Shown piece by piece: positions 31,800 to 38,623 of a DNA stretch of 38,623 bases. Positions within the stretch are counted from its first letter, which is position 1. Every line of letters starts with the position of its first letter. The stretch comes from Myxococcota bacterium (lineage in GTDB: Bacteria; Myxococcota; Kuafuiibacteriia; Kuafuiibacteriales; Kuafuiibacteriaceae). The notes beneath the pieces are model-generated. The model worked only from the letters and a program-made list of their open reading frames with translations. It was not told where the DNA came from and did no database searches. The stretch is taken from positions 1-38,623 of the forward strand of contig JANQQN010000112.1 in the NCBI GenBank assembly GCA_028289325.1, in the 5' to 3' direction. The position numbers and the translations under genes are program-made.

Positions 31800-32381
31800 A
31801 TGGTTTCATCGATTCCGGCGTTGGCCCGCGTCGCCGCTCTTTTCGGTGCTCCGATCCCGCGTTGGCTTCCTTTTTTGGTGGCGATGGCGGTCTCGTGCAC
31901 CCCTCAGCCGGTCGCGGGATCGAAGGCCGGCGATCACCGCAGCCGTACCCTCGAAGATCCGGAGTTCGACGGCCTCGCGGTGGGGTTCGTGGTCGAAGGT
32001 GGCGGAGCTCGACAGCGGACCGTTCGCGGCCCGTCGGACGTTCCTCGGCCCGTCGAACACGCATGGGCGTCCGACGGCCATCTCGCGTATCTTCTTCCCG
32101 CCTACGGCCCGGTGTTCGTGGTGATGAATCACGAGCTCGACGCCTGGCTGGACGGCGCCGAACCGAAGCTGGCGATCCGGAAGATCGACGCGGAAGGCCC
32201 GGCAAAGCAGTTCAGCAACCTGCGGTGGACCGATGGCGGCCAGCTGCGCTTCGACGCCGCGTGCTGCGGCTCCGTCGCAGAAGTCACCGTCGAAGTTCCT
32301 GGCGGGATCCCCACCGTGGGGCCATGGAGGCCGATCCATCCCCCACCGTCAAAGCCAAACATCTCGCCGCCGTCACCCTGA
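31800..32381 (+). CDS. putative lipoprotein, unknown function
   Basis: The 193-residue protein has a hydrophobic N-terminal segment ending in a lipobox-like site (WLPFLVAMAVSC, Cys33). The mature part contains HAWASDGHLAYLLPAYGPVF, FSNLRWTDGGQLRFDAACCG and a Pro/Ser-rich tail. The WxSDGHLAYL and LRWTDGGQLRF stretches look like blades of a beta-propeller or TolB-like repeat, but only two are visible. A TATGAT hexamer at 31783-31788 lies 11 nt before the ATG; no Shine-Dalgarno is present. It is divergent from the Tat hydrolase gene over a 238-nt gap with no further gene. No family assigned. Confidence 0.6.
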   Translation: MVSSIPALARVAALFGAPIPRWLPFLVAMAVSCTPQPVAGSKAGDHRSRTLEDPEFDGLAVGFVVEGGGARQRTVRGPSDVPRPVEHAWASDGHLAYLLPAYGPVFVVMNHELDAWLDGAEPKLAIRKIDAEGPAKQFSNLRWTDGGQLRFDAACCGSVAEVTVEVPGGIPTVGPWRPIHPPPSKPNISPPSP

Positions 32382-32448
32382 CCGCAGGCGGGCGCCAGCC
32401 GCCGTCGCTCGCGGCAGATCGTTAAAGTGGGCCGTCGCCCGAATTGTG

Positions 32449-32477
32449 TTGACTTAATTTGGGCGTATGCCCATATT
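32449..32477 (+). promoter_or_regulatory. sigma-70 promoter with embedded palindrome, candidate TetR operator
   Basis: TTGACT (32449-32454) and CATATT (32472-32477) are separated by exactly 17 bp, the best consensus promoter seen in the window. An inverted repeat with 9-bp arms and one mismatch (AATTTGGGC at 32456-32464, GCCCATATT at 32469-32477) fills the spacer and -10. A related GGGC-4-GCCC core lies 32 bp upstream (32429-32440). The ATG follows 6 nt after the -10, so the mRNA is probably leaderless. Confidence 0.75.
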
Positions 32478-32483
32478 TTGGTC

Positions 32484-33302
32484 ATGGAAAGTCGAACCCT
32501 GTCCGTCGACGGGCGCTCCATTCATTGTGTGGTCGCGGGAACCGGCCCCGTGTTGCTGCTCCTTCACGGGTGGCCGACCCATAGCGGGCTCTATCGAAAC
32601 ATCTTGCCCGCGCTGAGTCCCCATCGGCGGGTCATCGCCCTCGATCTGCCGGGCTTCGGAAGGAGCGCCAAGCCCACCGACGTTCGTTACGGCTTCTCGT
32701 TCTTCTCGCGGGTGATCGACGGCGTTTTGGAGGCGCTCGAGGTCGAAGACCTCGGGATCGTGGTTCACGATCTCGGAGGCCCGATCGGGCTTCACTGGGC
32801 GGTGGAACACGCCGAACGGATCACGGAGCTCGCCGTCTTGAACACCCTCGTGTTCACCGACTTCCACTGGATGGTCAAACTGTTCATGGCGAGCGTTTCG
32901 CTGCCGGGGGTCTCCCGAGCCATCACCAGCCCGTACGGCATTCGAGGATCAATGAGGCTGGGCATGACCACTCGCCCCGGCCGCGACGTGCTCGACGTGT
33001 ACACGACGCCCTTCACCTCGCCTTCGGATCGAAAGGCCTTGGCGATGGCCGGGCGCCAGCTCGGGCTCGGCAAGTTCGGGCGCATCGCGGAGCGACTGCC
33101 GACCTTGAAGGTGCCGACCTTGCTGTTGTACGGAACCGGAGACAGGATCCTCCCCGACGTGGAGCGTACGATGACCCGTCTCGCCGAGATATGGCCTCAT
33201 GCCACCAAGACCGCGCTGCCGGGCTTAGGACACTTCCTGCAAGAGGACGATCCCGCCCTCGTCGGTGAACACATGGTCCGCTTCCTAGGCGAGAGGGGAT
33301 AG
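32484..33302 (+). CDS. alpha/beta hydrolase, haloalkane dehalogenase/epoxide hydrolase-like
   Basis: The 272-residue protein has an oxyanion loop (LLLLHGWPTHSG), a first-half motif LDLPGFGRSAKP and a nucleophile elbow in which Asp replaces Ser: VVHDLGGPIGLHW (Asp96). The catalytic His is His250 in LPGLGHFLQEDDP. An Asp nucleophile is characteristic of haloalkane dehalogenases and epoxide hydrolases. Which of the two cannot be decided: the halide-binding Trp after the nucleophile is not evident and His or Gly is seen instead, and ring-opening Tyr residues were not identified. The gene is followed, with a 1-bp overlap, by a TetR regulator, and lies just downstream of a palindrome-containing promoter. 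Confidence 0.85.
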   Translation: MESRTLSVDGRSIHCVVAGTGPVLLLLHGWPTHSGLYRNILPALSPHRRVIALDLPGFGRSAKPTDVRYGFSFFSRVIDGVLEALEVEDLGIVVHDLGGPIGLHWAVEHAERITELAVLNTLVFTDFHWMVKLFMASVSLPGVSRAITSPYGIRGSMRLGMTTRPGRDVLDVYTTPFTSPSDRKALAMAGRQLGLGKFGRIAERLPTLKVPTLLLYGTGDRILPDVERTMTRLAEIWPHATKTALPGLGHFLQEDDPALVGEHMVRFLGERG

Positions 33303-33919
33303 TGGCCCGAATTTCCGCCAAAGAGCGCGACCGAGTGCGGGCTCGTCTCCTTCAGACGGCGGCCGAGCATTTTGCCCTTCATGGCTACGATGGCGCGAGC
33401 ATCAACCGAATCTCCGTGAGCGCCGGCTACGCAAAAGGAACGGTGTACGGTTACTTCGAATCGAAGGCCGCGCTGTTCGGAGCGGTACTGGAGCTCGGAA
33501 GCGAAGCGACCGTGGCTCGTTTTCGGGGCATGGCCGTTTCGCCAGGGGTACGGGCGGAGCTGGAGGCGCTCGCGGCCGCCGATATCTCGCTGGTTCGTGA
33601 ACACGAAGCGTTCGCCAAGGTGTTGATCCAGGAGTATGTGCACAATCGCGACGAGACCCGGGCGCTGGTCGAACAGGGCAACGCGCCGTTGGTCAAGGAA
33701 GCGTCGCGACTGTTGAAGCGCGGTCGGCGAAACGGAGAAGTGACCGACCAGGTGGCGGTGGGGCAACTGGCGCGGCTGTTCTGCGTGCAGCTCAGCTTGC
33801 TGTACATCGAACACTGGCGAACCGGTCGCCCGACCTGGGAGGAGATGCCGAGGCTGCTGGTTACGCTGTTTTTGGACGGTGCGCGGCCGACGTCGGACCG
33901 ACCGACGGAAGGTGGATGA
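33302..33919 (+). CDS. TetR-family transcriptional regulator
   Basis: The 205-residue protein has an N-terminal TetR helix-turn-helix (RLLQTAAEHFALHGYDGASI, ISVSAGYAKGTVYGYFESKA), followed by a ligand-binding helical domain without recognisable specificity. The GTG start overlaps the hydrolase stop by one base (TAGTG), so the two are coupled. It probably represses its own operon through the palindrome at 32456-32477 and is released by a substrate of the hydrolase. The C-terminus is Pro/Thr-rich. Confidence 0.92.
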   Translation: MARISAKERDRVRARLLQTAAEHFALHGYDGASINRISVSAGYAKGTVYGYFESKAALFGAVLELGSEATVARFRGMAVSPGVRAELEALAAADISLVREHEAFAKVLIQEYVHNRDETRALVEQGNAPLVKEASRLLKRGRRNGEVTDQVAVGQLARLFCVQLSLLYIEHWRTGRPTWEEMPRLLVTLFLDGARPTSDRPTEGG

Positions 33920-34050
33920 CCGGCCGCGTTTCGGCGAGCCGACCGGCCGAACGACGCGGTAGAGGCGGTCGAGCGGACGCCGCCCGACTTCGATGGGGTG
34001 AGCGGCAGGTCCGGTCGCCCCGGATTCTCGGCCGTCCGGTCATCCAGGCT

Positions 34051-35172
34051 TCAGGCGCAACCCACGTGCTTGGTGAGCCAGCGGTGGACCGGCAGGAGCG
34101 TCCGACATCGGTCTGCGTACCACTCGACGAAGGCGGGCGATCGCGCTTCCTTGGGAATCGCGACCTGTTGGGTGACGGTGAGGCCTTCGTGCCGCAGCAG
34201 GTGCTGTCGGGGGTGCTCCGGATCGTACCTCCGGGGTACGGTCTTTCGGGTGGGCGCGACGACATCGAATCCCGCCCCGGTCGCCTCGGCGAGATGTTTA
34301 TCGAGGGCCTTGCCGGCCCGTCCGTCGACGATCGCCTCGCGAAACGCGTCGAGCTGGGGCTTTTGGAGGCGGTGCATGCCCGCACCGACGGTGAGCTGAT
34401 CGGGGGCGATCCGAAGGAAGAATCCGGGGGTACGCCACCCCTTCTTGGGGCCCTCCCAGAACCAAAAGTCGATGTGGTCGCGGTAAGGGGTCTTGTCCTT
34501 GGAGAAGCGAACGTCTCGATGGATTCGGAACAGCGATCCATTGACCTTAGGCACGCAGCTGATCGTTCGCGAGAGCCGATGTAGCCGGGGCCCGACCGCG
34601 GCGATGAACGCCAGCGCGGGTGCGGCGTAGTCTCGCTCGTACAGGTCGCGATGCTCGTCGAACCACGCCTTGTCGTTGTGCGCCCGCAGGTCCCGCAAGA
34701 ACTTGAAGGTGCGGGGGCCAAAGCCGGCGAACGGGCCGACGATCGCGGCCTCGGCGTCGCCCGATGGCCGCGACGCGGCGGCGGCGCCGGATCGGGAACG
34801 TTCCTGGGTCGACAGCGAGGCCTTGGTTGGGCGTCGGCGCGGGGTCTTGGGGGGTAGCGAGGTCACGAAGGCCAGTCCCCGCTGAATCCAGGCTCGAAGG
34901 GCGCGGCCGTTGGTCACCCCTTTGGGCTCGACGATGACCATGCCCTTCATCGGTTTGCCGGTGAAGTCCATCACGCGCGCGCCGGGCCGACCGAGGGCGT
35001 CCTCGTAGGCGTCGGCACCCACACGAAGCATGAGCTCGTCGTTCATCACCCCGCAGCACATGTGGCCGCGGACCGTGAAGCACAAGCCCCCGAACATCTT
35101 GATCTCTTCAAACTCGGTCTTCGCGCCGAGCGTCGCCCGGACCCGGCTCGCCAGTTTTTCGTCGTATGCCAC
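34051..35172 (-). CDS. TfoX N-terminal domain fused to DUF2461
   Basis: The 373-residue protein joins two domains usually found apart. Residues 1-100 match the TfoX/Sxy N-terminal domain (EIKMFGGLCFTVRGHMCCGV, then ELMLRVGADAYEDAL and GKPMKGMVIVEP). A basic, Ser/Arg-rich linker follows (about 110-145). Residues 150-365 match DUF2461 (TFKFLRDLRAHNDKAWFDEH, FRIHRDVRFSKDKTPYRDHI, GFFLRIAPDQLTVGAGMH). DUF2461 proteins have no established function; TfoX in other bacteria is linked to natural competence, but the isolated N-terminal domain is widespread and not diagnostic. GTG at 35172 has a GGGGGAGG upstream. It is divergent from the beta-helix gene. Confidence 0.85.
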   Translation of the reverse strand: MAYDEKLASRVRATLGAKTEFEEIKMFGGLCFTVRGHMCCGVMNDELMLRVGADAYEDALGRPGARVMDFTGKPMKGMVIVEPKGVTNGRALRAWIQRGLAFVTSLPPKTPRRRPTKASLSTQERSRSGAAAASRPSGDAEAAIVGPFAGFGPRTFKFLRDLRAHNDKAWFDEHRDLYERDYAAPALAFIAAVGPRLHRLSRTISCVPKVNGSLFRIHRDVRFSKDKTPYRDHIDFWFWEGPKKGWRTPGFFLRIAPDQLTVGAGMHRLQKPQLDAFREAIVDGRAGKALDKHLAEATGAGFDVVAPTRKTVPRRYDPEHPRQHLLRHEGLTVTQQVAIPKEARSPAFVEWYADRCRTLLPVHRWLTKHVGCA

Positions 35173-35384
35173 TATTCTTAGGCCTCCCCCTAACACGACG
35201 AACGAAGGGGCTCAGAATCGACATCTTTTTTGAGCGTTCGGGCGGGCTACCGTTTGACGTCGTCCGCGAAGCGAGCAGACGTCAGAAACGGAACCGCTCG
35301 GTCATATCTCCCCACGAACCCGACGCCGTTGGCGGCCGCGTTAGCGGAGGCTCGGCGTCGAAACGTGTTCGCAAGGAGACTATC

Positions 35385-36815
35385 GTGTTTCATTCCATTA
35401 CCGAATCATCGACCGGTATCCGTCGCCGGATGCGGCGCTCCGCGTCGGCGGCTTTCGCTTTGATCATGTTCACCCCCTGGCTGGCGGCGGCGCAGTGGCA
35501 CGTCGACCCCGCCGGCGTCGCCGGCGCCGCGTGCACCGCCGTCGATCCGTGCCCGCTGATCGCCGACGCGGTGGCGGTGTCGGCGGCGGGAGACACTATC
35601 AGCGTCGCCACCGGCACCTATTTCGAGAGCGGGATCGTCATTCCCCACTCGCTGACCATTCAGGGTGACGGCATGTTGTCGACCACCGTGGACGGGTCGG
35701 CCGCCGACTCGGTGTTCATCGTCACCGGCGGCAGCGATCTTCTTGTGCGCAGGCTGACCATCCAAAACGGCGACGCGGGGGTCCTCAACGGCGGGGCAAT
35801 CCGGGTTGACGACGGCAATCTCGTGGTGGTCGGCGCGCGCCTCCTCAACAGCACGGCGTTGGCGGGGGGCGCCATCGCCCAGCAGAGCACCGGCCTGGTG
35901 CTGGTGTCGGGCTCCATCATTCAAGGAAACACGGGCAACGCCACCGGCGGCGGCATCTGGTGCTCGGGCTGTGTCAGCGTTCGGGTCATCGCCAGCTTCG
36001 TCACCGGCAACGTGGCGGGCTCCACCGGCGGCGGCATCCACGTCGTGGCCACGGACCTCGACGTCTGGGCGTCGAGCGTGTCGAACAACAACGCCGATGC
36101 CGGCGGCGGTATCTACGCGCTATCCAGCGCCGTGCGGGTCTGGGACGCTGGGGTCTCCCTGAACGAAGCGGACAACGGCGATGGCGGGGGCCTGTTCGTC
36201 ACCGGCACCCTTGACCTCGAACGCAGTACGGTGGCCGAGAACACCGCCGTCATCGGCAACGGCGGCGGTCTGTTCATGGTCGGGGGCGGCGCGCTGGCCA
36301 TGGGCAACAGCACCATCTCCCAGAACGAGGCCTCCTGTGGCGGCGGTCTCTCACTGGTCGATGATATCTACGACGGACCCACCGCGATCATCGGGACCAC
36401 CACCCTGTACGGGAACGGCTCGACGTTCGGGGCCTGCGGGGAGCAGATTCAGACCGGGTTATTGGGGACCAAGGAGCTGTACAACTCCATCGTGACCGGG
36501 AGCGCGGGGAGCCAGTGCAACAACCCGCTCGATGGCGGCAATCACAATCTCCTCGATGACGCGACCTGCGATACCGGCGGCGCGACGTTCAACCTGGGGG
36601 TGGTGACCCTTCTCGAATCGAATCTTGCGTTCAACGGGGGCCTGACCCGGACCCACGCCATCCTCGATCCACTCAGTACCGCGGTGGACGCCGGCAACAA
36701 CGGCGCCTGCCTGAATCCCGGCACGGGGGCGGCGCTGGTCATCGATCAGCGGGGCCAGCCGCGTCCCGACCCCACCGGCGGCATTTGTGACATCGGGGCC
36801 TACGAGTACCAGTAG
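35385..36815 (+). CDS. secreted right-handed beta-helix protein (choice-of-anchor Q type)
   Basis: The 476-residue protein has a signal peptide (IRRRMRRSASAAFALIMFTP, cleavage after AAA-QW). The mature part is a parallel beta-helix of about ten turns with Gly-rich repeats such as GGAIRVDDGNLVVVGARLLN, GGGIWCSGC, GGGIYALSSAVRVWDAG, GGGLFVTGTLDLERSTVAEN and GGGLFMVGGGALAMGNSTIS. It begins with HVDPAGVAGAACTAVDPCP, typical of the N-terminus of such proteins, and ends in RGQPRPDPTGGICDIGAYEY, the conserved choice-of-anchor Q ending. It is probably a surface or outer-membrane-exposed protein binding polymers. The GTG at 35385 has AAGGAG 7 nt upstream; the longer frame adds unlikely residues. Confidence 0.88.
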   Translation: MFHSITESSTGIRRRMRRSASAAFALIMFTPWLAAAQWHVDPAGVAGAACTAVDPCPLIADAVAVSAAGDTISVATGTYFESGIVIPHSLTIQGDGMLSTTVDGSAADSVFIVTGGSDLLVRRLTIQNGDAGVLNGGAIRVDDGNLVVVGARLLNSTALAGGAIAQQSTGLVLVSGSIIQGNTGNATGGGIWCSGCVSVRVIASFVTGNVAGSTGGGIHVVATDLDVWASSVSNNNADAGGGIYALSSAVRVWDAGVSLNEADNGDGGGLFVTGTLDLERSTVAENTAVIGNGGGLFMVGGGALAMGNSTISQNEASCGGGLSLVDDIYDGPTAIIGTTTLYGNGSTFGACGEQIQTGLLGTKELYNSIVTGSAGSQCNNPLDGGNHNLLDDATCDTGGATFNLGVVTLLESNLAFNGGLTRTHAILDPLSTAVDAGNNGACLNPGTGAALVIDQRGQPRPDPTGGICDIGAYEYQ

Positions 36816-36857
36816 CCGTCGATGAAGCCGGGCCCTGTCGCCCCGCCTTGCGGGGGC

Positions 36858-36989
36858 TCAGTTGCGCCCGGCCATCACGCCGCCGTCGACGTCCCAAACC
36901 GCACCCGTGACCCACGACGCATCGTCCGAGATCAGGAAGTCGATCGTCGCTGCGACGTCTTCCGTTCGGCCCACGCGACCGATCGGATG
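36858..36989 (-). pseudogene. 3' remnant of a short-chain dehydrogenase/reductase gene
   Basis: The last 43 codons of a typical SDR are recognisable: [20 protein letters not shown] continuing [20 protein letters not shown], then GRN and a stop. This is the classical C-terminus (G-R-x-x-x-P/T-E-D-V-A, ...S-x-x-x-x-W-V-T-G-x-x-x-x-V-D-G-G). Upstream of 36989 the frame loses SDR character (no catalytic YxxxK, no NADP-binding GxxxGxG) and soon meets a stop. There is no start, so the gene is broken. The break coincides with the start of the TetR remnant on the other strand. Confidence 0.75.
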
Positions 36990-37154
36990 AAAGCCGTGTT
37001 TCAGAGCGCAGGCGCAGACCCCTCGAACGCGGAGGACGACGCGTTGGCGATGCTCGGGTGTCTTGAGGGCGGGCTACTGGTCGCGAGAGCGAGCGGGCAG
37101 ATCACCGCATTCGATCGCATCGCTCACCGGGCCGTCGTCCGCCTTGCCCCGTAG
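36987..37154 (+). pseudogene. 3' remnant of a TetR-family regulator gene
   Basis: The 55 codons from 36987 encode a typical TetR C-terminal ligand-binding segment ([20 protein letters not shown], then [20 protein letters not shown] and FDRIAHRAVVRLAP). The helix-turn-helix and the first helices are missing; upstream in-frame sequence is the antisense of the SDR remnant. The ATG at 36987 could start a short peptide, but no Shine-Dalgarno is seen. With the SDR remnant it has the layout of a divergent SDR-TetR pair after one internal deletion. Confidence 0.7.
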
Positions 37155-37189
37155 ACCTTCGTCTTGCGGTCGGCGAGGCCCGGGGGGAT

Positions 37190-38200
37190 TCATAGCGGTT
37201 TGCGCATCGCGACACGAAGGTCGGCGGCGAGGCCGTGTGCTTGCTCCCGAGCCAGCTGGGCGGCGAGGACGCCGGTAGGCGGAACGTCGACGAAGCCGAG
37301 CCGGCGATAATACGGGGCGTTCCACGGCACGTCGCGGAAGGTGGTCAGGGTCAGGGCCGCGCGGTCGAACCGTCGGGCCCGGCTCGCCGCTTGGTCGAGC
37401 AGGCGTGCGGCGAGACGTTGGCCCGCCGCGCGCGGGTGGACGCTGACCTCCACCACGAACACCGAGTCGTCGTGAAGCTCAGCGATCAGAAAGCCGACGA
37501 CCCCCTGATCGTCGGCCGCGACCCATGCCCATCCTTCGTCGATCGCCCGCTGCAGTCGGTCAGCGGGAACCGTATCGTCGGTGGGGCCCAACCCGGGGAA
37601 CGCGCGAAAGCGAAGGCTAGCCGCCCGCTCGACGTCGGTCATGGAAGCGATGTCGTCGGTGAGCGCAGCGCGAACCCCGGTCGTCGGCCGCCGGGCGAAC
37701 GACTGCACACAGGCCACGATCTCCGGCAGCGACGCCAACAGGCGATGTCCGTCGTCCGGCCGTCGAAGGTCGATGTGGGGGCAGCGCTCGGCGAGCGCCT
37801 CGCTCACCGCCACGGGGATGACATCGTCTTCGAGGCCGTGAAACAGGACGCAGGGCAGGTCGGCGGGGACCTCGAGCCGCCCCGGGTCATCGACGGGCGG
37901 CTCGCGCCAGCTCAACGCGGGGGCGAGCAGTACCACCGCCCGAACGCGTCGGGTCGGCCCGAGCTGCGCCAGGGCGGCCAGGGCGGCCAACCCGCCGTAG
38001 CTGGAGCCGACGAGCACCGCCTCCGGCTCTTCGTCGAGCGCGGCGAGCAGGCCGGTGACCCGGTCGGCGAGAACCTGCTGGCGGCCGTCGGGGCACACGA
38101 CGGGCAGTCCGGCCGCGCGAAAGGCCCGGACCTTCGCGCCCTCGGGGCTGCCTTCCAGGCCGTGAGCCATGACCACGGTTCGATAGGGGATCGGCGTCAT
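37190..38200 (-). CDS. alpha/beta hydrolase fused to GNAT acetyltransferase
   Basis: The 336-residue protein has two domains. Residues 1-185 form a compact alpha/beta hydrolase of the YqiA/UPF0227-like type: MAHGLEGSPEGAKVRAF, VCPDGRQQ, GSSYGG (Ser67) and LPCVLFHGLEDDVIPV, with a late DDGHRLL His. Residues 190-336 form a GNAT domain: WAWVAADDQGVVGFLIAELH, VEVSVHPRAAGQRLAARLLD and NAPYYRRLGFVDVPP, which match the central strand, the acetyl-CoA loop and the final Y-x-x-x-G-F. The ATG at 38200 is supported by GGAGG upstream. The substrate is unknown. It is divergent from the DUF4242 gene. Confidence 0.85.
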   Translation of the reverse strand: MTPIPYRTVVMAHGLEGSPEGAKVRAFRAAGLPVVCPDGRQQVLADRVTGLLAALDEEPEAVLVGSSYGGLAALAALAQLGPTRRVRAVVLLAPALSWREPPVDDPGRLEVPADLPCVLFHGLEDDVIPVAVSEALAERCPHIDLRRPDDGHRLLASLPEIVACVQSFARRPTTGVRAALTDDIASMTDVERAASLRFRAFPGLGPTDDTVPADRLQRAIDEGWAWVAADDQGVVGFLIAELHDDSVFVVEVSVHPRAAGQRLAARLLDQAASRARRFDRAALTLTTFRDVPWNAPYYRRLGFVDVPPTGVLAAQLAREQAHGLAADLRVAMRKPL

Positions 38201-38263
38201 CCGCAAACGTCCTCCCTCGCACTTTATGATGCCGAAGCCCGCGCGGCCGCGGTAAATTGATTC

Positions 38264-38623
38264 GTGGCCGCCGTTATCGTCGAACGATGCTTCGAGGCGC
38301 CCGTCGACCTTCAGGCGCAGCAAGCGCTGGAAGATGCCGTCGACTGGTGCTTGCGCCAGCACGGGGTGACCTTTCTTCATGGCTATGTCTCGCGAGACCC
38401 GAAACACGCGGTCTGCTTGTACCAGGGGCCCGACGCGGAAGCCGTTCGCCTCACCCAGCGTCAAGGTGGTCTTCCGTTCGACCACGTCTGGCCGGCGACC
38501 GCGCTGGTCGGCCCAACGCTGGCGGCCGTGACCCAGATCGATGACGACGGCCAGACGATCGTCGCCCAGCAGCAGTTGCTCGATACCCGAGATCGAACCG
38601 GGCTGGCTGAGGCCCTGCCCCGC
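38264..38623 (+). CDS. DUF4242 family protein, 3' end cut by window
   Basis: From GTG 38264 the frame stays open to the right edge (120 codons). It shows the DUF4242 pattern: an opening strand VIVERCFEAPVDLQAQQALE, then AVDWCLRQHGVTFLHGYVSR, HAVCLYQGPDAEAVRLTQRQ and GGLPFDHVWPA. Members are small ferredoxin-like-fold proteins; one characterised relative binds nickel, but the role here is unknown. A TAAATT hexamer ends 5 nt before the GTG and there is no Shine-Dalgarno, suggesting a leaderless transcript. The C-terminal part is unseen. Divergent from the hydrolase-GNAT fusion gene, with 63 nt between the starts. Confidence 0.82.
   Translation, partial: MAAVIVERCFEAPVDLQAQQALEDAVDWCLRQHGVTFLHGYVSRDPKHAVCLYQGPDAEAVRLTQRQGGLPFDHVWPATALVGPTLAAVTQIDDDGQTIVAQQQLLDTRDRTGLAEALPR

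Noticed and set aside
34051-35172. Competence locus based on the TfoX domain
   Set aside because: Only the N-terminal TfoX domain is present, it is common in unrelated proteins, and no competence genes are nearby.

Overview
The window is a dense, GC-rich stretch of a Gram-negative bacterial chromosome. Several features suggest a member of the Myxococcota or a related former deltaproteobacterial lineage: many secreted proteins and lipoproteins, an Asp/Ser/Ala/Gly-rich linker behind a lipobox, a FadL-type outer-membrane protein, a glycine-rich beta-helix surface protein and many one-component regulators. This placement is inference from gene content; no rRNA, tRNA, CRISPR array or complete insertion sequence was seen.

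Layout. 1-4.4 kb: the 3' part of a FadL-like channel, a small membrane protein, a SAM methyltransferase, a broken or uncertain ORF, a secreted protein and a WS/DGAT acyltransferase. 4.7-6.35 kb: a lower-GC pair of convergent genes, a SIR2-like DUF4917 protein and a membrane-anchored helical protein, the best defence candidate here. 6.4-10.9 kb: a metallo-beta-lactamase-fold hydrolase, then two paralogous secreted-type proteins flanking a DUF2141 protein and an NlpC/P60 peptidase. 10.9-15.3 kb: an alpha/beta hydrolase divergent from an HxlR regulator across a 46-bp near-palindrome, a coupled small ORF and GNAT, an NTF2-like secreted protein and an SGNH lipoprotein. 15.4-21.5 kb: a GIY-YIG nuclease with a decayed DEDDh exonuclease domain, a structured repeat element, a DUF547 lipoprotein, cytidine deaminase, an L-type lectin and two secreted proteins. 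21.7-27.4 kb: a sulfate-assimilation operon (PAP phosphatase, SLC13 permease, cysD, cysNC). 27.4-30.4 kb: two more copies of the structured repeat, a duplicated-domain secreted protein and a LytS/LytTR-type two-component pair. 30.5-38.6 kb: a Tat-exported esterase with a Cys-rich metal-binding motif, a lipoprotein, a dehalogenase-like hydrolase with its TetR regulator, a TfoX-DUF2461 fusion, a beta-helix protein, a deletion scar joining the 3' ends of an SDR and a TetR gene, a hydrolase-GNAT fusion and a DUF4242 protein cut by the right edge.

How the genes work together. The clearest pathway is sulfate uptake by the SLC13 permease, ATP sulfurylase (CysD plus the CysN part), APS kinase (the CysC part) and removal of the by-product PAP by the HAL2/CysQ-like phosphatase. 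No PAPS reductase or sulfite reductase is in the window, so PAPS could feed either reduction or sulfation. Three regulator-target pairs are visible: HxlR with a hydrolase, TetR with a dehalogenase-like hydrolase, and the histidine kinase with its LytTR regulator. Several genes have a -10-like hexamer ending 5 or 6 nt before the start codon and no Shine-Dalgarno sequence, so leaderless transcription looks common here.
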